Shown here: positions 61,456-64,000 of the stretch, in pieces
How positions within the stretch are numbered: position 1 is the stretch's first letter
Layout: each line of letters begins with the position of its first letter
DNA from: an uncultured Christensenella sp.
GTDB lineage: Bacteria; Bacillota; Clostridia; Christensenellales; Pumilibacteraceae
Length of the DNA stretch: 64,000 nucleotides
Assembly: GCA_910577945.1 (NCBI GenBank)
Contig: CAJTNI010000004.1
Coordinates: forward strand, 19,150-83,149
Reading direction: 5' to 3'
The notes under the pieces: generated by a model
What the model saw: only the letters and a program-made list of their open reading frames with translations
Told to the model about the DNA's origin: nothing
The model's database searches: none
Program-made: the position numbers and the translations under genes

Positions 61456-61878
61456 ATGAGTATAAACGAAGCAATTAAAGAACAACGAATAACTAAGAAT
61501 TTATCTCTTATGGATGTCGAAAAAGCGACTGGTATTAGGAACGGAAGTTTATGCCGATGGGAAAACGGTCAAGTTTCACCGAGTATAACCTTTTGCATAA
61601 AATTAGCACAGTTCTATGGCTGCACTCTCGACGAGCTCGTCGGGCTATCGGAAATTCCGAATGAATATAAGCAAAATGCTACATTGCCAACAAAATTACA
61701 GCAAAGTGCGATTGCTTTTGCAAAAGATTTCGGCGACATGTTTACCGATAAAAATTACAAAGATATGTCCAAACTCTACAAAGCCATTACGCCAGAACTT
61801 CGCGCGCTAACGCTCGGCTATATCGTCGGCTTGCTACAAAGCAATGGTATAAATACCAAATCTATTCTCGGGTATTGA
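61456..61878 (+). CDS. XRE-family repressor of the element
   Basis: 140 residues. Helix-turn-helix at 11-65 (NLSLMDVEKATGIRNGSLCR, then WENGQVSPS and CTLDELVGLSE), then a helical domain for dimerisation. It is divergent from the early operon, and is the expected ligand of the repeats between them. CAGGAG precedes the ATG. It has no protease domain, so an induction signal is not visible. Confidence 0.88.
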   Translation: MSINEAIKEQRITKNLSLMDVEKATGIRNGSLCRWENGQVSPSITFCIKLAQFYGCTLDELVGLSEIPNEYKQNATLPTKLQQSAIAFAKDFGDMFTDKNYKDMSKLYKAITPELRALTLGYIVGLLQSNGINTKSILGY

Positions 61879-61897
61879 TTTACAAAAGAGGGATACA

Positions 61898-62320
61898 GTG
61901 GAATACACACAAGATTACAAACAAGACAAACCGAATAATGAACGTAACAAAAAATCCGGGTGTACCGCGCCAATTATCATATTTATCGTAATCGCGCTCA
62001 TTATCTTTATTCCACTTGCGATAATCACCGAGGACGCAACATTAGACGACATTACGGTAAGTAATCAACAAATGTCGCTACTTAATTTTTCATTCGATTT
62101 TATTCCGAAACAAAATATCGATAATCTTAGCTTTGAAATATCTTTTTACGACAAAAACAACAAATACATATCGTCCATTAAAAGAGACTTTGGCAATGTA
62201 AACAAAGGACAACAATATACATTCACTCTTAATTATGCCGAATTATTTGTCAACGCTTGGCAAGCCGACGGCACGACCATAAAAATAAACGGCAAAAAAC
62301 ACATTTTGCCATTTTTATAA
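61898..62320 (+). CDS. Single-pass membrane protein of the element
   Basis: 140 residues, start GTG (AGAGGGA upstream). Basic N-terminus, one helix at about 26-46 (IIIFIVIALIIFIPLA), then an extracytoplasmic beta domain, FDFIPKQNIDNLSFEISFYD. It lies in the lysogeny-expressed half with the repressor and integrase, so superinfection exclusion or a host-surface role is possible; that is inference. Confidence 0.7.
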   Translation: MEYTQDYKQDKPNNERNKKSGCTAPIIIFIVIALIIFIPLAIITEDATLDDITVSNQQMSLLNFSFDFIPKQNIDNLSFEISFYDKNNKYISSIKRDFGNVNKGQQYTFTLNYAELFVNAWQADGTTIKINGKKHILPFL

Positions 62321-62368
62321 TTCTCATTAGTTGTATAATCTCTCTATCACACGGGGAGGAAATATACA

Positions 62369-63652
62369 ATGGAAAATGATTATCTTAAATACCAGCTCGG
62401 CGCGGTAGCACAAGCCGTCAGCAATATCGACAAATATTCCGCCGAGATAAAAAACTCTATTTGTGTAATTCTAGGCTACTTAAAAGCAAACGACGATTTT
62501 ACCGCACCTACTTTCGGCAATGGGTATGATAATCTTGTGGAGGAATTAAAACTCTTGATTATCAACCTAAACATAAAAGGCTCGATACGAGAACGTGCAA
62601 ACGGTCTCATCGAACTGAGAACCCAAGCTTTCGGCTCTATTTACGGACGTTCCAAATCCGAAATCGAGCAAAAGCTCAACCAAAAGATAAAGGAGGCAAA
62701 CACCAAAAAACTACCGCCCGCGTCAAAACGCAACGCAGCTCCCACACTTGCGAAATTTTACGAAAACGTTTACTTGCCTTATAAACAGCAAACCGTTTCC
62801 GAAAATTCACTGCGCGGCATAAGGCTGTATTATTCGGCGTTCGTGCAAAACGGTTTCGATATTCCACTCAATAAAATAACCACTATTCAAATCGAAACGT
62901 TTTTGCTTGGCATTGATAAAACACGCACGCGCCAAATTATGCGCGGATTTATAACCAACCTGCTCACGTATGCAAAAAAGCTCGAAGTAATCAAAAACAA
63001 CCCGTGCGACAACGTTTCGCAAATGCAGCACGAAAGAAAAAACGGACGCGCAATAAGCTTCCAAGACCAAACGGATTTTTTCCGCACGCTCTATGCGGCA
63101 GACAACATACCGTTACTCAAAAAGCTGTATTACACATTTATCTACTTGACGGGAACACGGCGCAACGAAGCCCTGTCGGTTCGTCGCACCGACATAGATT
63201 TTGAAAATAACGTTCTACATATACCGGGAACTAAAACAAAGAAATCCGACCGAGATATACCGTTGTTTCCGCTGGTACGTACAATATTACTCAAAATCGA
63301 GCTTGAACAACGCGACTGCATTTTCAATCTAGATAAATCCAACGCGACGCACGATATTAAAAAAGTAACGAGTTATCACCTGCACGAGCTTAGACACACA
63401 TTCGGTACAATCGCTATTTGCGTACAAAAGCTCGACCCTAAAACGGTTGCTCTATACATGGGACATGCCGACCCGTACATGACGCTGAATACTTACACTC
63501 ACCCCGAGCAGCTCGACAAAGCCTTATTCTTCGACGGCAGCGTTTCCGACGAACAAAAGCTTGCAATAATGCGAGCCAAGTATGCCGAAATACTGCAAAT
63601 AATATCGGCTTTTTTAGACAGCGTACCCAATTCGTACCCAAATAACGGGTGA
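62369..63652 (+). CDS. int: Tyrosine site-specific integrase
   Basis: 427 residues. Core-binding domain (about 130-215), catalytic Arg264 in TGTRRNEALS, Lys near 289-292, H339-x-x-R342 in YHLHELRHT, His366 in MGHAD, and Tyr376 in LNTYTHPE. All catalytic residues are present. It lies 87 bp from the tRNA-Thr attachment site, the usual arrangement for tRNA-integrating elements. GGGGAGG precedes the ATG. Confidence 0.95.
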   Translation: MENDYLKYQLGAVAQAVSNIDKYSAEIKNSICVILGYLKANDDFTAPTFGNGYDNLVEELKLLIINLNIKGSIRERANGLIELRTQAFGSIYGRSKSEIEQKLNQKIKEANTKKLPPASKRNAAPTLAKFYENVYLPYKQQTVSENSLRGIRLYYSAFVQNGFDIPLNKITTIQIETFLLGIDKTRTRQIMRGFITNLLTYAKKLEVIKNNPCDNVSQMQHERKNGRAISFQDQTDFFRTLYAADNIPLLKKLYYTFIYLTGTRRNEALSVRRTDIDFENNVLHIPGTKTKKSDRDIPLFPLVRTILLKIELEQRDCIFNLDKSNATHDIKKVTSYHLHELRHTFGTIAICVQKLDPKTVALYMGHADPYMTLNTYTHPEQLDKALFFDGSVSDEQKLAIMRAKYAEILQIISAFLDSVPNSYPNNG

Positions 63653-63739
63653 TATTCTATGTACTTATTCGTTCTTATCTGCGTTTTCGGCAAGAAAAAA
63701 CGTCATCTAACTACCTGAAAAACCGTTAAACGACGTTTG

Positions 63740-63784
63740 TGGAGCTACTGGGCGGACTCGAACCCCCGACCTGCTGATTACGAA
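63740..63784. repeat. attR: right copy of the 45-bp attachment repeat
   Basis: Spans the tRNA-Thr 3' end to the anticodon loop, matching 51548-51592 at 44 of 45 positions. Confidence 0.92.
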
Positions 63785-63815
63785 TCAGCTGCTCTACCAA
63801 CTGAGCCACAGTAGC
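63740..63815 (-). tRNA. tRNA-Thr, anticodon CGT
   Basis: 76-nt cloverleaf, CCA encoded; acceptor GCTACTG with CAGTAGC; anticodon stem GCTGA/TCAGC with loop TTCGTAA. The T-stem is GGGGG against CCGCC, so one pair is a G-G mismatch, while the attL copy has a fully paired GGCGG. The 3' half appears to be supplied by the integrated element. Confidence 0.95.
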
Positions 63816-64000
63816 ATAATGATTATTTAGTTGTTTGCGCTTGTTGCGACTGTTCAACGGTCAGCCGGTCCGACTGAGCCACAGTAGCATAATGATTATT
63901 TAGTTGTTTGCGCTTGTTGCGACTGTTCAACGGTCAGCCGGTCCGACTGAGCCACAGTAGCATAATGATTATTTAGTTGTTTGCGCTTGTTGCGACTGTT
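63800..64000. repeat. 73-bp tandem repeat containing the tRNA-Thr 5' end
   Basis: Three identical units (63800-63872, 63873-63945, 63946 to the window edge). Each starts with 16 nt of the tRNA 5' end (complement of GCTACTGTGGCTCAGT), then presumed promoter sequence. It may continue past the window, or be an assembly artefact. Confidence 0.85.

Larger units (their letters stand above)
51548..63784. mobile_element. Integrated inovirus-like (filamentous phage) element in tRNA-Thr
   Basis: A 12.2-kb element between 45-bp direct repeats of tRNA-Thr(CGT). It encodes a tyrosine integrase beside the tRNA, an XRE repressor with operators, and a leftward operon with a Zot-like membrane ATPase, two large exported anchored proteins, several small proteins, a small RNA and a Rep_1 rolling-circle initiator with a matching origin. 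There are no tailed-phage capsid, terminase or lysis genes and no conjugation genes. The integrated form with its small size and Zot gene fits filamentous phages better than a plasmid or conjugative element; an integrative mobilisable element is the main alternative. Confidence 0.72.

Noticed and set aside
63800..64000. CRISPR array from the regularly spaced units
   Set aside because: The units are direct tandem copies with no unique spacers, and each contains tRNA sequence; no cas genes are seen.

Overview
The window looks like a chromosomal segment from an uncultured Clostridia-type member of the Bacillota. The grounds are a type III glutamine synthetase, a TPP-riboswitch-controlled ECF thiamine transporter, MsmK/MalFG-type sugar transport, a Spo0A effector-domain fragment, Shine-Dalgarno-led genes, and tRNA genes that encode their CCA ends. 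Genus cannot be read from the sequence. TGA, TAA and TAG all act as stops.

Layout. (1) 0-2.7 kb: start of an unassigned protein, a transglutaminase-like protein, a decayed Sel1-repeat gene and tRNA-Arg(CCG). (2) 2.8-11.2 kb: a glycogen cluster read leftward from one strong promoter at about 11.23 kb, in the order glgB, glgA, glgP, GH13 amylase. (3) 11.3-18.5 kb: housekeeping and envelope genes (zinc-ribbon membrane protein, ThiT with TPP riboswitch, DUF421 protein, AAA ATPase, flavin reductase-rubredoxin fusion, MnmA, CDF metal transporter), separated by a dispersed palindromic repeat family. (4) 18.7-32.9 kb: a carbohydrate locus with two carbohydrate-binding-like lipoproteins, a glycosidase-like protein, two MalF/MalG permeases, a binding protein, an ADP-ribosylglycohydrolase-fold lipoprotein and an MsmK ATPase, facing a divergent AraC regulator. 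(5) 33-49.5 kb: GlnN, a zinc-ribbon membrane protein, DnaN, a heterodimeric ABC exporter, a MATE pump, an XRE-SdpI fusion, a regulator frameshifted by a 17-bp duplication, a glycerophosphodiesterase with an in-frame TGA, and a ferritin-like protein. (6) 49.8-51.4 kb: a junction where a Spo0A effector-domain fragment meets prophage debris (terminase-like gene, MuF-type toxin-like tail and a coupled small gene).

(7) 51.55-63.78 kb: a compact 12.2-kb element integrated in the 3' half of tRNA-Thr(CGT), bounded by 45-bp direct repeats (44/45 identical). It carries a tyrosine integrase, an XRE repressor with clear operators, and a leftward operon: small early genes, an orphan cytosine-methyltransferase-like gene, a candidate ssDNA-binding protein, two large secreted and membrane-anchored proteins, a Zot-like membrane ATPase, a small structured RNA and a pC194-type (Rep_1) rolling-circle initiator. 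A hairpin joined directly to CTTGATA lies just upstream of rep. The gene set and order (candidate gV, two large surface proteins, gI/Zot, rep) fit a filamentous (inovirus-like) prophage of a Gram-positive host. This is the most unusual system in the window. The major coat protein was not identified.

In several chromosomal genes the -10 box ends 6-10 bases before the start codon, suggesting leaderless mRNAs.
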